Positions 11,404-23,110 of a stretch of 64,000 nucleotides of DNA are shown here, piece by piece. A program made the translations under genes and the position numbers. The notes beneath the pieces are model-generated. The model was not told where the DNA came from, made no database searches, and was given only the letters and a program-made list of their open reading frames with translations. The first letter of the stretch is position 1, and every line of letters begins with the position of its first letter. Source of the DNA: Tretioscincus oriximinensis. Taxonomy: Eukaryota; Chordata; Lepidosauria; Squamata; Gymnophthalmidae. The stretch is taken from contig JAJVDF010000018.1 in assembly GCA_022410635.1 (NCBI GenBank), forward strand, positions 3,541,814-3,605,813, read 5' to 3'.

Positions 11404-11751
11404 TTGCTTTTGTTTCACCATCTGAAAAAGCTTCTTCAGGCCCTTTATTGGTGAACTACCTGTCTCTCTCTATCTAGCTTATACATACACAGAATAGACC
11501 TACATAACTGAAAAAGGTTTCTCCTGGGATCTAGCAGGCAACTCCTTCTGTCAACACAAGGACTGCTATTTATTTTCAAGAATCAAAGTCTGTCCTTGGA
11601 AGTACCACTCAATCAGAGCATGACAAATATCTCAGAGGGAAAATTCTTACCTCCTATGCTATGAAATATTTTTTTAAANTTTTTTNGGTAAAAATCCCTT
11701 TAAAAAAACAATTGTGGTTGAATTTGAGTTTAAATTGAACCAAGAGTTTTG
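11404..11751. other. Unassigned DNA
   Basis: Nothing recognised. N bases lie in a T-rich run near 11,680-11,686. Confidence 0.4.
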
Positions 11752-11870
11752 ATCTGTTCGCCAGCATAAGAATGCACATAAACAGTTGCTGGGACACTTT
11801 GTGATACAGAATGCTGGGTTAGATGGTCTGTGGCTTGAACCAGCAGAGCTCCTCTAAGGTCCCATGCCCC
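11752..11870 (+). mobile_element. CR1 LINE 3' end fragment
   Basis: Forward CR1 tail: 'tttgtgatacagaatgctgg' followed by 'gttagatggtctgtggctt'. It corresponds to 9,820-9,870 in the reference copy. Strongly truncated and diverged. Confidence 0.65.
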
Positions 11871-12867
11871 TTCTCCTAGCAACTGATCATCAAGGTCAGA
11901 AATCTTACAGTTGCAGAATGGATGACATACCTTACCATGCCGACCTTTGCACTGCCATAGGGACTCCACTGCAGAACATATTACTCGTAAATAGTTATCA
12001 TTTCACTGCTGACAACAGAGAGATAGAGCTGTTCATGTCTCTAGTGCCAAGATCAAAGCNGTGAATATTCTGACTGTACCCATGACAGACCCTTCCCTGG
12101 TTGCCATGAAATATAATCCAGAATATTCACAGTTTTGATTTTGATGGGCAGGATTCTACACACTCAGAGAAGAGTCCCCAAAAGAAATATTTTTATATTC
12201 TGTGCTTGTAGATCCTTTCCATAAGAGTGATGAGAATGAGGCAATCTTAATTTTTGCTTGTGTGAACCTAGCTGCAGAGCTCTATTTCTCACAATCCTTC
12301 TGGTGATATTTGCATATAAAATTGGCATTTTGTGGTGACAGTGGTAGCTATCTTTCAAATAATTTGGACAGAAAATTTTAGCTAATGAACTTTATTTCCT
12401 GGTTTTGATGTTAGTATTAACAGGAGGAGAGATCCTGGAGAGTGTCTCTGGGCCCAGAGCAGGCACATTGGTTCACAAATCCTATAAAAAGCAGCTGAGA
12501 CCACACAACTTAGGCCTGCTTTACACATTTTCTCTTCAGAATTTCTTCTCGTTCAGGGCAAAACTCTTCATTGGTTTCTTCTCACTGCTTTCCATCTGTC
12601 CTTCTTAGTACCCTGCAGTCTCATTTTTCAGCCAAATGGAGTTATAAAATATATGACACTGTCAAATACAATGACTCTGTGCTTCAGTATGTTGTTGCTG
12701 GGAGGACATAAAAGATGAGGAGGTTGGCTGTCTTTATCGGGCATTTGGAAGGATAATGTATTTACTTTACCAATGAACTTCACATATTTGGCAACCATGA
12801 CAGGGAATAGAGATTACTAATGACTTACCGGTCTGTAGTTTGGGCTTATAGAAGCTCCTTTAAATAT
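11871..12867. other. Unassigned DNA, possibly unique
   Basis: No recognised repeat or exon. Short open frames only. Confidence 0.4.
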
Positions 12868-12950
12868 TAAAGAATCATAGAATTATAGAGTTGGAAGGGA
12901 CCTCCAGGGATATCAGGGCCAACCCCCTGGATAGCAATGCTAGACTTGTA
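12868..12950 (-). mobile_element. CR1 LINE 3' end (second subfamily)
   Basis: The plus strand reads 'aatcatagaattatagagtt' then 'ggaagggacctccaggg' and 'ggccaaccccctgg'. This is the reverse complement of the tail at 48,640-48,693. Only the terminal ~80 bp are present. Confidence 0.85.
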
Positions 12951-13845
12951 GATGAATAAAGACCAAAGTCTGAAATAAAGTAACCTTATTTGTATACCTA
13001 TTTGAATGTGATTTTTTTCTGTGGGGGAATCATCAGAAGAAATAGTTTTTCTAAGGTTAAGTATAATAAAGCCCTGCCTGATCACACTCACAATCTTGAT
13101 TGTGAGATGACTGCTGAACAGAAGGATATTTCTGTATTTCTTTTGTACATATTTGGCATTCCATGTTCATAACAGTTTAGAACCACCAGAAATCCTGAAN
13201 ATTGATGTTTTCTACTATTTTTCCCATGGAACATATTGCATACTATTTGAGAATCAATGTGCAGAACTAAACGGTGAATTCATTGGGAGAAAATGCTTCC
13301 TGAGAGTCTTAAAATTACTTTTTTCATTTACTTATTTATAACGTTTCTACAGTGTTTAACTTTAAAAACTTAATTAGGAAGCTCTCAAAAGCACAGTAAA
13401 AACATAAATGGGCAAAATCAAGCAGGTATAAATCATCAAAAGAATGACAAAATTATAAGTAGTAGTAAGAAGTTAATGGAAAGGAGATACTTTAACTTTT
13501 CAATCTTCTCTCTTTGTTCATCTTCTTTTCCTTGAATCAGTAGTACTGTAGGTCTTGGGAACATAGACCAGCTTGTTTGGAAGTTCTGCATCTCCTCTAG
13601 AGGTTTTCAGAGTATATTATTTTGACATTTCGTTCCTGTCCCTGCCAGGCGTTTGTCCTCTATATGATAGCCCTCTGCCTAGGCATTCCCCTGTTCCTCA
13701 CCATTTGAACAGCTGTTTTCCATCATGAAATCTAAATTTTTTTATGTTTGTTTTTCTAAAAAGGAAATGCGAAAAAGTGTTTCCTGAGTTGCAATTCATG
13801 TTTTAAAGGTGAGAGCTAGGAGGGAAAAACAGACAAAGATATTGT
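12951..13845. other. Unassigned AT-rich DNA
   Basis: Nothing recognised on either strand. Confidence 0.4.
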
Positions 13846-14140
13846 AGAACCCGAAAAGGTGCAGTAAAGGGCAATGTGAATGATCAAGGAGTTAGAACAC
13901 AACTCCTACATGAAATCATACATGAAATGGAAAAGGTGTTTAAAAAAAATTACTTTCTTCATCACACAATACTAGAACCAGGGGACACTCTAAGAAGATG
14001 ATGGACAGAAGAGTTAGAACTGACAAAGTGAATTCACTACCTGCCCACCCATCAGCTAAGTGTATCAATCGTCACTAGAACAGATTCTAGGTACTGCATT
14101 TAAGTTGAAGAGACAGATAGGATGCTTCTAAAAGTGCATC
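13846..14140 (+). mobile_element. CR1 LINE fragment, ORF2 C-terminal region
   Basis: 'aaaggtgcagtaaagggcaa' followed by 'catcacacaatactagaacc' and 'agttagaactgacaaag' matches 9,305-9,550 of the reference CR1 with internal deletions. It appears to resume at 14,583. Confidence 0.75.
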
Positions 14141-14582
14141 CACATGATTGCCTTTTCTAGCTTGCAATTTTTAAACAAAAATAATTTTCCTTTTAAAATC
14201 CACTTCGGTACTCTGAGGCAGTGAAAGGTCTTTTGGTCACCATTTATGCTTTATCAACAGGGAAAAGTAGTGATAATGAATGCCTTAAAGCTTCCAATCC
14301 TGCTGCTAAATGGCAGGCAGAGAATTGCAAGGCAAAGCTAGACTAGGGGCTCTTGCACACAATGTCTACATGGTACCTTATGGTGCTATAATTGGACACA
14401 GTACTATGACTCTTGCGCAATGGCACTAGCTGGAAAAATCACTATGACAACCCTTCCTGGTACTACTACAGTTGGACCTCCACAATTACAAGTGGCAAAT
14501 CACACTTTTATATATAGTGTGAGATGCATTTTAAATACAAATTGCGGGGAGTAGAAAGGAGGTGAAGATTTTGCTCTCTTCT
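14141..14582. other. Segment separating two CR1 pieces
   Basis: About 440 bp between two collinear CR1 fragments. I see no clear terminal repeats or target duplication. It is either an unrecognised insertion or two independent CR1 copies. Confidence 0.3.
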
Positions 14583-14672
14583 TTTGCTTGGTGGGCCCTA
14601 TATACGATAGAGTGCTGAACTAGGTGGACTGTGTTTGATTCTGCAGTGCTACTCTTATGTTTTTATATAACC
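14583..14672 (+). mobile_element. CR1 LINE 3' terminus
   Basis: 'gagtgctgaactaggtgg' and 'gctactcttatgttttta' reproduce the CR1 3' end in the same orientation as 13,846-14,140. Confidence 0.7.
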
Positions 14673-17590
14673 TGAAGTAATAAAAAAGAACTTAGGTAAT
14701 TTAAGCCCTGAGTTTCCTGTAACTGTTATTTAAAATAGTCTTTTAAGAATATACAACCTTTTAAGTACCATCACATGTGGACTAAAACAACTGATTCAGC
14801 CAGCTTTAACATTGGGAATGCTACATTCCCAATAAAGTTCTGGAATAATGAGATGATATATTAAAATACTAATCACTTACATCCATCTAAGGCTCCTTTC
14901 AGTAGCATTGCTCTAGCAAATACNTGGAAATCTGTCGATGTGACAAAAAATGAAATGAACAAGCACATCTTGACTTCCACGTTTTTGCAAGAACAATTAT
15001 AATGAAAGAAGATGGTAGACAATCCTGTCTTCCTGTGTTGTTTGATGTTCACATCCAAAAATATGTGGATATTATGTTCCAGAAAGATATCTAAGATTTC
15101 TAAAATGGGATAAAACTTTGGGCATTTAATGGGTGTTGGCAATACCTCTCCCAGGTAGTGCAGACATTATAAACTGCACCTGGTGAAAAATCCACTTTTC
15201 TATATCCATTAAAGACACAAGCCTGAAATGACCAGGAGACCCTTAGACCCCTTTCTGGAATAGAATAAAGCACATGCAATTTGAACATTATTTGCTTTTA
15301 TCCGTATGTCTTGCCTTTGTCTCAAGGATTTTTCAAAAACAAGCCACTAATGCATAGAACACAGACTTCAACACAATGAATATTATTTAAGGGTCCAAGA
15401 TCATCTAGGCTCTTCCTGGACTAAGCCTTATTCCATTTAATTGCCAATATACTATTCCAGGATAGCACAGGTCCTTGCTAGGACTGAATAAAGAACTAAT
15501 GAAGAAAGTTTTTTAAAAGTTTTGTGAACATTTGGGCTTCCAGAATCCGACATACTAGCCAGTACACTTTACTTCAAGCAAAGGGAAAGGGATAAAGAAC
15601 TCTTTAAAATAACTGATTTTATTTTCAAATTGAAAAAGCATAATCCATCAGTATAACTGTTATTCTCATTTTAAAATAATTTTTTGAAATTAAGTTAAAC
15701 CTGAGGGGTTTCCTAATGATGCACAGCTGCCAATAAAATAATTACTTCTTTCATTAGAGTTTACATAAGCTCTGAAATTATGAAACCATTCCTTTATTCT
15801 TGTTCCAGATTTTCTCCTTCTATATATTCACAATCAAACTATATCCAATTGAATGGATCAGTCTGCTGAACTTGGATTGATCATTTAAAGGATTCTACCA
15901 AGACTGGAGTGTAATCTGAAGCAGGGCATCCTTCAGTTTTGAAGTGTGGATACAACTCTGTTGCTATAAATTGTGGAGATATCTGTTGCTGCCTCAGGAC
16001 TCTGAATAAGCAGGAGCTCAGAAATCCCTCCAAAACACTGTGGGAACTGGAAGTGTCAGCAGAAGTCATCTACATTTTCAGTTTTCAATGGCTCCATCCA
16101 CTTAGATCCAAACCATCTGGGGGAAGGGCAGAAAAATGCAGATACTTCATTTCTACAGCTACCTGCCATTCGGTTCATTAATTAGAGGAAAAAGGTAGGA
16201 TTAACTACTCTGCGTTCATCAACCTCCCCCAATCACTGAAGCATCCAGACCATTGTTCTGAGTTGTTCTACGAGTTGGATTTTTCCCACCAAGAGCATGA
16301 ATCACAATCACATGTACAATTCAGGTACCTAACCTTGTGGATAATCTACAGTGATTTGGAAAATCTTCCAAAGGGCTTCTTCAGTGAATGTGTAGGATAC
16401 TTGCTGCAGTTCAAGTCATACGTTTCATGAATGTTTTCAGATGTTTCTTCCAAGGGACATGTCAAGAGATGCAGGAAGTAATAAGACACATGATCACTCA
16501 CATTGTGGGAACTAGAGCTACATATTGTGGACGGAAAGTGATTTGGTAATGCAAAGAAAATGGCATTGAACTCATAGGGCCATGATTGGGCTCTGATTGG
16601 AGCTTTCGATTTGGATATCATTTCCAGCACTTCAAATCAGCATCTCTGGAGAAAATAACTAAGGAATGTATGGATGAAACCATAGTCTGATTGCACACAG
16701 TGTGCGGTATTTTAGCACCATAATTGAGCATGATTAAATTGTAAAGGCAAAGCAATGGGTGTAATATAATTCTCAGTAGCATACTTAGTTGACAAATTAC
16801 TTTAGTATATTTTTAATGACTGTCTTTAGTGTCACAATAGGATTTCAGTGCAGTCACACGATCCATCTATCCCCCCTCCTTCACCACCATTATTTTCTAT
16901 ATGTAATTAAACAAACCCTTTAAAATCTGGAGTAAGAATATGGAATTTAGAATATAGTTTAAGTCCCTTAGATCAGTTATAATATTTGGATTTTTATTCT
17001 TGCTTTTCTAAACATTATTTAGTATCAGATAATGTTTGAGCAGCACCACGTTGAGCTCATAAATCAAGCGACATTATCAAGAATTCCATAGTTTCTAAGG
17101 TGAAAAATCCAGAACATAATAGCAAAGAATCCGATGGATTCAGGGAAATCCATTAACCAAATGCTGGCATTCCCTTGCTCCAGAGCTTTCATTTTCATAA
17201 GTTATTTTAGGAACTCTGCATTCTGCTTTGTTCTTGCTGCAGTGTTAATGAATGCTTCTGCATTTTGAAGTACCTTCCCAGTTTGGACTGGGCAGGTTGC
17301 CAGGTTTTCTGAATTTAGTCCTACTATGAGATAGGAGTCTGTTTCTGCATCTCCTGTGGCTGTTTCAAGAGACAGTTGCTTCACTGACCAGGTTCACTGT
17401 CCTTCATCCGATTTCTTACATGATAGCAATTTCCTGTTAGGGTGTGTTAAAATATTCAGGGCAGAAGTAGAAGCTTCATATGATATGGTTGTATTCTTAT
17501 CTGGAACAAGAGTACAGGTTTCATACTGGATTGGAACTAGATAAAAGACAGGAAAAGAAAGCACAGTAGTAATAAATGAACAGTTGCTGG
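14673..17590. other. Nearly 3 kb of unassigned, low-repeat DNA
   Basis: I recognise no transposon, exon or RNA gene. Open frames up to 94 codons on the minus strand (16,346-16,630) have no recognisable domain. The lack of repeats compared with the flanks could mean constrained non-coding DNA or simply very old sequence. Confidence 0.4.
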
Positions 17591-18410
17591 GAATAGCTAA
17601 GAGAGAGTCGCCCACACTGTTCAGTATAACAATTTCTTTATTAAATGTTTAACAATATCAAAAACCCTATTCACAATACGCGTTACAACAACGCAAACCA
17701 AAACAACAAATCATAAAGTGAACAAGTGTTTAAATAAAATTAACATTAACAATTAACCCAGAAGTGGAGAGAAATTTGCCGTGGCTAAAAGTAGGAGTGT
17801 GACAGGTGCAGCATCTTTACTACCAAGCAGGTCAGCTGCCCGGCCTGACCAGTTTTAAGCAGGCTGTGCGACGGGGAACCTTTTGCTCCCTATGCCCCAT
17901 GGCAAGGCACCCCCATGTTATATGCCCAGCCCAGCCCTTCCTGTAGACACCTTGCCCCTGCCCCTGGTGGTCTACCCAGCCTGTTTTGTGGGCACTCACC
18001 AAGAGGATCAAAGATGTTTGGAAGGGCTCTGAAGAATCTTTTCTGTGTACAGCCCACTTTGATGACTCCGAATTTGCGTTCAGCCTACCCATNCCCTAAG
18101 GTAGGCACACAAATTCAGAACCCTTTAAGAGGGCCCCCTAATCAATTGGTAGTCAAAGGGATACCAGGTTTTTTGACTACCACTAGTCAGCCAAAATGTG
18201 TCATGCCTGGAACAGAAGAGGGAGTGGGAGGAGCTGTGTGGCCCCTATAAGGGGCATGCAACCCTTCCCACTCTGCTGGAAGTCACCTTCCATCTGTTGC
18301 TCCTTCCTGGAGCAGTAAAACAGAGGTGCGACTCCTAGAGCACCTCCCAGCTTCCCAGCAACTCAAGCTGCCGCTGGGCCCCTGGCCAACAATAAGGTAC
18401 CCTTCTCTGG
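17591..18410 (-). mobile_element. Possible solitary LTR or LTR-like island
   Basis: The segment is clearly GC-richer than its surroundings (17,820-18,400). On the minus strand it has a TATA-like 'gggcatataac' near 17,918-17,926 and, some 280 bp downstream, an AATAAA polyadenylation signal at 17,637-17,642 followed by 'gtgtgggcgactctctctt'. A promoter-to-polyA arrangement of this size fits an LTR. I found no paired LTR, primer-binding site or gag/pol, and the TG/CA ends are not certain. Other readings are a fragment of an unrelated repeat or a CpG-poor promoter. Confidence 0.3.
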
Positions 18411-18947
18411 GTGAAAAGAAAAATCAGGCTGCAATGTCTAGGGCTGTATCCATATGGCACTTGTTTATTCCAGAATTTTCTGATAATCCAGTTTATTGGT
18501 TTACTGGTTTTAAATGCATCTGATTCATATTTTTACAGTATGTGCTGAAATACATTGTTCAGACATGTGAGATTTTGTGTGCACATGATACTCTGTCCCA
18601 GCAGCTATTTTGTTTGTTGGTTGACAAGAGGAAATACAGTTTTATCTTTTCTAAAATGTCACTGTTTAGTTTGCAGTCAATATCAGATTTCTTTACCTAT
18701 CGCCCTCACATTTTTTGGGCCAAAACTATCCATGTATCATAATCTTTTTGCAATAGCCATACATAGCCATTCAACAGTTGGTTTTCCCCAGTAAACTGAT
18801 AATCTAGATAACTGGCTCTAAACCTTGAAATATTTCAGTTTATATAAAAATGTACCAAAATAAATTCGACTTGCAAGTTATTATTGACCCTTTCTGGACA
18901 TAGCCTTAGTCACTTCAACCTTGAAAGGCATCATTTAAGCAGTGACC
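18411..18947. other. Unassigned DNA
   Basis: Nothing recognised. Confidence 0.4.
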
Positions 18948-19405
18948 TAATTAAAGTGTACAAAATCATGCATGGAATGGATAAAACAATCAGAGGTGGG
19001 AAATATTTTTCCTTTCACACAACATTAGGACCAGGGATCAATTTTTGAAACTGACAGCTAGAAGAGTTAGGAAAGACAAGGAAAATATTGTTTTTACTCA
19101 GAGGGCCATTGGTCTAAGGAATTTACTTTCAGGAGAGATGGTGATAGTTACCAGTCTGGATAGGTTAAAGATAGATTAGATAAATACAAGGATGTCAAGT
19201 TTATCAGTGGTTGCTAGGATGGATGCCCTGATACTGCATCTAACTTGGAGTGACAGGCAAGACTCTTCTAAAGGCTATTTTATGTGAAATCAAGATTAGA
19301 TGAAGATCCTGTCTTCTTCTGCTTGGAAGGGCCCAGGTGGGGTGTGAGACAAAATGCTGGGCCAGATGGGTTGTGNCTCAATTGAGCAGAACCTCTCTTC
19401 TTCTT
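18948..19405 (+). mobile_element. CR1 LINE, 3' 460 bp
   Basis: Forward copy: 'gtacaaaatcatgcatggaa' (ORF2 KIMHG region), 'aacattaggaccaggga', 'actcagagggccattgg', then 3' untranslated 'ggttgctaggatggatg', 'agacaaaatgctgggcc' and 'agatgggttgtg'. It is collinear with 9,428-9,897 throughout. Frames are broken. Confidence 0.88.
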
Positions 19406-20489
19406 TAGTTAGGTACAGAAGTTCACATAATATCATTTTAGAATTGTTTTCACAAATAGAAGTGAGTGGAATATATATGGTATCTATTGTTTTGATTAAA
19501 CAGATCCAAAATCCCTGCATGGTTTGCACTCAATGGGTCTGCACTCAAACCAGTTCATCTCTGCTTCTTCATAATTGAAGCACACTGTGCCATCATTTTT
19601 ATTGAACAGCCTCCATTACTACAAGATCTTTTCATCAGTTTTGTTACCATTAGCATATAGGGTTAGACCTTTTTTGCACCAATGTGCATTGTGTTACATG
19701 TGTTTATACTGAACAGCATGTGCCACTTGGAAGCCAAGTATCCCCAGTGTGCAGAGATCAGATGGTTTCATCATGGTGTCCTTACAATGCTTGCTTTATC
19801 CCTCACACTTTCCAGAGATTGAGGGTTTCCCAGCTTGAAACTGCAGCTTGGAGGTATTGTTTTATAGTTTCCTTGGAAATAGATCTAGAAATTGGCTATC
19901 TAGGGTCTGACAAAAACTAATTCCAGATGGTGCATGACAGCCCTTCAAGCATCTTTGACAGAACATTGCATATTCAGAGATGCCACTGGCATTTTGTGTC
20001 ACCTGCATGGATTCAGCTTCATTCCTGTTATGGATTTTGTAGTTTGGAGCAATCATTTGTTGTTGTTATAAGTTTCCTTATCATTTTAAAAAAGATACAA
20101 GATAAAGTAATAAATGAAAAGAAAAAAACAGATTTCCATAAATGACTATAAGTCATAAGAATACTCATTAAAAACTAAATAATCTAAAAATGACTTCCAG
20201 TAACTTCCTTAACATTATTTTATCACTATGATTCTAAGGTCTAATTTGCACTTGCCCTTTTTTGTTCCAGAAAGTGGTCTAAAGGGGTTCTTTAATGCCA
20301 GTCCAGGCTAGCACAGGCCATGTGTTAGCTCAGAATGCCATCTGGAAAGCAAGCTCCTTTGGCCACTTTCTGGAACAGACTTAAGACCACGGGCAAATCA
20401 ACTGCAGTTGTCATTAAACCTTTTATTTTCTTGGGTGGAGAAATTATTATAGAAAAATTATTGGTCCTATTTTCTCTTAAATATAAAAA
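19406..20489. other. Unassigned DNA
   Basis: Nothing recognised across about 1.1 kb. Confidence 0.4.
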
Positions 20490-20640
20490 AAAATCCGCAA
20501 AGGGACACCAATGTTTCCCTTTCTTGAAACTAATGGGCAGAAGAGTGAGGACAGACAAAGAAAAGTGTTTCATCGGCCTACAGAATTTACTTCCAGAAGA
20601 GGGGGTAGTAGCTGGCAGCCTAGATAGCTTTAAAAATTTC
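20490..20640 (+). mobile_element. CR1 LINE fragment
   Basis: 'tgaaactaatgggcagaag' with 'agtgaggacagacaaag', 'cagaatttacttccagaag' and 'gcagcctagatagcttta' corresponds to 9,515-9,645 of the reference CR1. It gives LKLMGRRVRTDKEK in one frame. The 3' untranslated region is absent. Confidence 0.85.
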
Positions 20641-21675
20641 CATCATATAATACATCATATGTTATCAATAATAACATGATGTAAGTATCAAGTCAGGTGA
20701 ACGAAGGCAATTATTTCAGCTTTCGAAGATAGTGCAGCTCTTTTTACACCAAGGCTGAGAGTCCTGCCTGAGAGTCCTCTGTTTGTATACTGTACATACC
20801 AGTTGAGTACCCATCAATCATTGCTCTGGAATATTGTGCCCAAAGTTATGTCTGCTCAGCAACTGGGTCTTGCCCCTACTAAATTCAATAAATTAGCTAG
20901 GTACTGCTTTTTCCTGCTGCTTGCTCAGGGCAGTATTGCAATCCCTGCAGTAGATATTGGTGCTATTAACCTTATTTCAGATTGATTTATCTGAATATTA
21001 TAACCATATTTTTGTCCATTTTGTAATCCATTGGTCATTTTGCATTTCAATTTACATTCACAGTTTCTACNTGTTGGCAATAGCCTTGTCTCATACATAC
21101 TTGCATTTAAAAATCCATTTATTTGTTCTGTATGCCCTACTCTTTTATCCACTTCAAATCTTTCAACTTGTTATTATGATGGAAACCCCTGAATTTTATA
21201 ACTTTCTATTTTACATTGTTCCCTTGGTGCTCCACTTATTAGTATTCACAAGCTCNTAAAATTATGCAACAAAGATGGCATTTCAACTATATATTTAAAA
21301 ACAATCAAAGCTAGAAATTGAATTGAAGGAGAAAAGATCACTGACACCTTCAAAGTAAGTTCCATCTCTTGTGCAATTTCCCCACAGGTTCAAAGGTGAA
21401 AGCATAAGCACATACTGTCAGGGACCGACTTTCAAAATTTTGAATTGCAAGTACAGAGATCTTTGTTCTTTCCTTTCATTAATCTAAATTTGTTAACTAT
21501 TGGTATGCCTAATTCTCATTTTGACTGGGGAATATTCTCAATATATAGTTAGTAGGAATGCAGCATTTGCATTGCTAATTGCTTCATAAACATACCTTNT
21601 GNGGACTNTATTTAAGCCGTCAACAATTATTCCTGTCCCCTGGAAACATTNCAGCGGAAAATGAAAAAGCTGCAC
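20641..21675. other. Unassigned AT-rich DNA
   Basis: Contains an imperfect hairpin near 20,650-20,685 ('atgttat' facing 'ataacat'). Otherwise nothing recognised. Confidence 0.4.
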
Positions 21676-21720
21676 AATTATTTATTTATTTATAGACCCT
21701 GAAGGTCTCAGGGCGGGCAG
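21676..21720 (-). mobile_element. L2-type 3' tail fragment
   Basis: 'tttatttatttatagaccc' plus 'gaaggtctcagggcggg' is the reverse complement of an L2 tail like that at 37,681-37,745. It is cut off by the SINE that begins at 21,721. Confidence 0.6.
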
Positions 21721-22005
21721 AACTGAGTTTTTATATCCCGCTCTTTTCCAGAGCGGTTTACNGGGTAAATNTTCACCCAAAGGCTTACATCTTATTCTGT
21801 CATCCCCATCAGGTTAATGATGGTACTCATTTACCTAATTGAAATGCAGATTACAAATTTGCATCTCTTTCGAATAGCTGAGTTTGCTAGAACTGCTGAC
21901 TAGTGGAAGGTGCTCACCCCTCCCCATGTCCGATGCAGGGCTTCAAAACCCGATCTTCCAGATGAAAGACCGTCTCCTTAGTGACTGAGCCATTCGTGCC
22001 AGCTC
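21721..22005 (-). repeat. tRNA-derived SINE (family A), near complete
   Basis: On the minus strand there is an A-box-like 'tggctcagtcac' (21,981-21,992) and a B-box-like 'ggttttgaagc' (21,940-21,950). Next comes 'ggggaggggtgagcacctt' and a tail 'gagcgggatataaaaac' near 21,724-21,750. Copies at 29,620 and 38,828 share head, body and tail but differ in the middle. The tail resembles L2-type 3' ends, consistent with L2-class machinery mobilising it (inference). A SINE, not a working tRNA gene. Confidence 0.85.
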
Positions 22006-22260
22006 ACAATTCAAAATTGGCATATTAAAACAGTACAAAAACAGTGTCTGAAGGTGGGAAGAAAAATGGCATTTCTTCAACCANNGGCCAGGTTAAAGAG
22101 GTGTGTCCTCTTGACATTCCTGTCACATTACATGCTTCCATCCAATCATGGTGAAGTAGGCACTGATTCAGGCATACAAAACACAGAATGAGTAGAATAC
22201 AATCTTTGCACTTCCTGCTTCTGGTCATGGCATAGGAATGTTTCTGCTCGAGGAAATGTA
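22006..22260 (-). mobile_element. Old L2-associated repeat, right of the SINE
   Basis: 'ggcatattaaaacagta' and 'ggccaggttaaagaggt' match 37,755-37,830, where the same order follows an L2 tail. The SINE at 21,721-22,005 therefore probably lies inside an L2 3' region whose halves are at 21,676-21,720 and here. The distal part (22,135-22,240) resembles 8,890-8,985. Confidence 0.5.
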
Positions 22261-22463
22261 AAAAGCCGGAAACATTCCACCCTTCACTCCCCCGCCAGCA
22301 GATTAAATTGATCCCAGCAACCCATCCCTGCAGTTTGGTATAAAAAAAGATTATGATGTATGAAATAAATTTCCATGTCTGAACAGTTTAAATGAGTATG
22401 CTGTGAGACAGATTCCAGAACAAAATTAAGCAGTTCAATTTTTTATTATTATTTTATCAAACA

Positions 22464-22745
22464 TCATGGGCAAAATTCACCTCCCACAAGCTGCACTCTC
22501 CCTTTATTTATGAGATAATCGCGCAAGGTGCTGAACACAGTAAGGGTTACAGTGATAGCTTCCACATCAGGAAGGAGGTCTATATCAACAAATCTCAAGC
22601 AGTAATGAAAGCCAACTGCTTTGCAAATAAAAGAGTTAAATGTCAGATCAAGTCTTGACAAGCCCCTGCTGCAAATTGAATTATCAGCCATGCTCTTGTC
22701 TTGTACTGTTCTCATTCTCTNGAATGATAAACAGCATCCATCATA
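22464..22745. other. Repeat-free stretch, candidate conserved element or orphan exon
   Basis: No repeat is recognised. The minus strand is open for 83 codons (22,715-22,464) and its composition is not simple, but I recognise no protein family. A plus-strand frame overlaps it. The block contains 'tttgcaaat' and 'aattgaattatcagcc', the sort of AT-rich factor-site content typical of conserved non-coding elements. I cannot decide between a conserved element and chance. Confidence 0.25.
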
Positions 22746-23110
22746 TCATTATGCCTGGAAGTCAAATCTTTATATTGCACAGCCAAGGAAAAATGCATGT
22801 ATATTTATTATGTGTGATAAACTACTTCGAGCCAAATTTTGTAATACTGTATTGGATAAAACTGGTTCTATTTTTTTCTTGCAATATTCTACATATAAAA
22901 AAAGTTACCACCAAGTTCTGAATGATCGATTTTAGTAAAGCCAGATTAGCATTTTGCCAGGATATACTGCTTTGTGCTGTCAGTTGTATATTTCCGGCCT
23001 AGGGCTTTGATTCTTAATTCTTGAAAGTGTGTCCTGTCAGCTTAAAAGTGCTTAGAACTGGTGGCTACCAAATTATCACATTTGCATTAAAGTCCAGGAA
23101 AAGCAATTGC
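22746..23110. other. Unassigned DNA
   Basis: Nothing recognised. Confidence 0.4.

Noticed and set aside
16346..16630. 94-codon minus-strand frame as an exon
   Set aside because: No recognisable domain, no clear splice context and no compositional support; lengths like this are expected by chance in 64 kb.
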